NCBI RefSeq assembly: GCF_000186865.1
Contig: NW_008705577.1
Span: forward strand, 496,850 to 531,842
Reading direction: 5' to 3'
Origin: Aureococcus anophagefferens
Lineage: Eukaryota > Sar > Pelagophyceae > Pelagomonadales > Pelagomonadaceae
Length of the DNA stretch: 34,993 nt
The notes under the pieces are model-generated. The model searched no databases. It was not told where the DNA came from and was given only the letters and a program-made list of their open reading frames with translations. The translations under genes were made by a program, and so were the position numbers. How positions within the stretch are numbered: the first letter of the stretch is position 1; every line of letters starts with the position of its first letter. Of the stretch, positions 34,070 to 34,993 are shown piece by piece.

Positions 34070-34624
34070 TCATACCTTGGACCGCTTCTCCGTGAAGGAC
34101 GTGCCCGTGGCGATGTCCGCGATGGTGAGGACGAGCGTCTCGCCGTCCATGGCGTAGGTCTCCGTGACGCCCGCGGTGCCGTCGAAGGTGCCCTCGAGGG
34201 ACGTGATGACGAGCTTGTCGCCGTCGATCGCGCCCTTCATCTTGATGGGCTCGCCCGCCGGGTTCTTGTGGTCCGTCAGCGTCGCGCCGTCGAGCGCGAC
34301 CGCGGGGTACTCCGTGTTCGTGAACATGCCGAGCTCCGTCTTGACGAACTTGTCGTCCCTGCGCGCGGCGGTCGGCGGTCGCGCGGCGGTCGGCGGTCGC
34401 GCGGCGGTCGGCGGTCGCGCGGCGGTCGGCGAAACGCGCGGCGGGACGCGGGCGCCGCGCGCGGTCTTAAGCTCGAAGGTGCCGGAGGTGGCGAAGAGCG
34501 TGAGCGCCTTGGCGATGAGCATGGGCACGGCCTTGACCTTGAGGAACGCCTCCATGGCGCCCTTGTCGACCTCCGTCGCCTTCCACTTGCCGGCCAGCGC
34601 ACCCTTGATGTCGAAGGCAGCCAT
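34070..34624 (-). CDS. Fatty-acid-binding-protein-like (calycin) small protein (2 exons)
   Basis: Exons 34624-34461 and 34358-34070 give 150 residues, close to the 130-135 of cytosolic fatty-acid-binding proteins. It begins FDIKGALAGKWKATEVDKGA, the typical first-strand GxW motif, followed by helices (MEAFLKVKAVPMLIAKAL), then alternating beta strands (SGTFELKTADDKFVKTELG; DKLVITSLEGTFDG; ETYAMDGETLVLTIAD) and a final GTSFTEKRSKV resembling the C-terminal ligand-contact strand. No signal peptide: a cytosolic lipid carrier is likely. If the intron were retained the frame stays open, adding 34 residues of Pro/Ala/Arg repeat inside the barrel. Confidence 0.75.
   Translation of the reverse strand: MAAFDIKGALAGKWKATEVDKGAMEAFLKVKAVPMLIAKALTLFATSGTFELKTARGARVPPRVSPTAARPPTAARPPTAARPPTAARRDDKFVKTELGMFTNTEYPAVALDGATLTDHKNPAGEPIKMKGAIDGDKLVITSLEGTFDGTAGVTETYAMDGETLVLTIADIATGTSFTEKRSKV
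34359..34460 (-). other. 102-nt GC-AG intron containing an 18-bp tandem repeat
   Basis: The donor GCGCGGCG follows AAGACCGC; the acceptor is CGCGCGCAG before GGACGACAAG. Nearby GTs are out of frame. It contains about four 18-bp units of the type GCGGCGGTCGGCGGTCGC on the plus strand (about 34363-34432). Its length is a multiple of three and it has no stop, so it could alternatively be translated. Confidence 0.6.
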
Positions 34625-34993
34625 GTGTCTGCGCGCGGGAACGTCGCGACGCGGCTCTTCGCGCGCTGGCGTCGCGCGCGCGGCGTCGCTCTGCAAAGTT
34701 ATGCACCGATCGAGGGACGCACGGTTGGGTTCGGGCGCACCTTGTGTGGTGATGTGTCGATACTCGGGGTGGATCACGCTGGCCGATGGAAAATGCTTCT
34801 GGTTTTTGACGTCAAGGTGCACACCTCGTGCTACGTGGGGGGGGGGGGAGGATTGAGGGGGGTCGGTGGCGCCCTCGGCGCCCTCGGCGCCCTCGGGACG
34901 AGGGCGCCGCCCCCTCGTCCGACGCCCTCGGACCCTCGGACGGAGGATCGGCGCCCTCGGACGAGGACTCGGCCGTACGGACGAGCGCGCGGC
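34625..34993. repeat. Upstream region and low-complexity tail
   Basis: The first ~200 bp is probably the promoter/5' UTR of the fatty-acid-binding-like gene. From about 34837 there is a G-run of about ten, then an array of GCCCTCGG / GGCGCCCTCGG-type short repeats with inverted GAGGGCG copies continuing to the end of the window. I see no gene there. Confidence 0.6.

Noticed and set aside
34837..34993. Telomeric repeat at the window end
   Set aside because: The GCCCTCGG-type units do not match TTAGGG-like telomere repeats; they are GC-rich low-complexity DNA.

Overview
The window reads as nuclear DNA of a compact, very GC-rich eukaryotic alga, most likely a pelagophyte close to Aureococcus anophagefferens. 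Four things point there: spliceosomal introns in a genome of roughly 70% GC or more, eukaryote-only protein architectures (Cys-loop channel, IRE1, inositol 5-phosphatase, LIM, GH47), very short intergenic gaps, and repeated ~200-bp 'introner' elements that form introns. Introners are described from Micromonas and Aureococcus. The species assignment is inference.

I support 18 protein genes. In order: (1) acidic unknown protein +; (2) membrane-anchored tyrosinase +; (3) PH-J-PDZ-coiled-coil protein -; (4) DUF676-type serine esterase +; (5) IRE1-like pseudokinase/KEN RNase with a CCCH finger -; (6) degenerate dual-specificity-phosphatase-like protein +; (7) 2056-aa inositol 5-phosphatase/LIM/PH protein with six introns -; (8) DJ-1/PfpI protein +; (9) ankyrin protein -; (10) TIR-FIST fusion +; (11) EF-hand-like membrane protein -; (12) FKBP-GH47 mannosidase fusion +; (13) PDZ-like membrane protein with basic repeats -; (14) periplasmic-binding-protein/Cys-loop channel fusion +; (15) COQ2-type prenyltransferase -; (16) unknown protein with two introners +; (17) polytopic membrane protein +; (18) fatty-acid-binding-like protein -. 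Genes 2 to 16 alternate strictly in strand, giving seven consecutive divergent pairs separated by only about 115-210 bp. Two convergent pairs share one CTAG palindrome as both stop codons.

The main discovery-grade signal is a family of non-autonomous elements that make introns. Nine of the 14 introns I can place carry related ~57-213-bp sequence. Eight of these are flanked by 7-14-bp direct repeats. In each of those eight, the first bases of the upstream repeat copy (GT or GC) act as the donor and the element's own end supplies the acceptor AG, so splicing restores the pre-insertion reading frame exactly. Elements sit in both orientations relative to the gene. Three copies carry long terminal inverted repeats whose sequence differs between copies but matches within a copy. 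Several introns have no usable in-frame GT donor and appear to be GC-AG. No transposase is encoded here.

The genes do not form one pathway. Several share secretory or ER themes (IRE1 unfolded-protein sensor, ER-type mannosidase with a prolyl isomerase) or signalling themes (5-phosphatase, TIR-FIST, Cys-loop channel). Many are domain fusions I do not recall having seen described.
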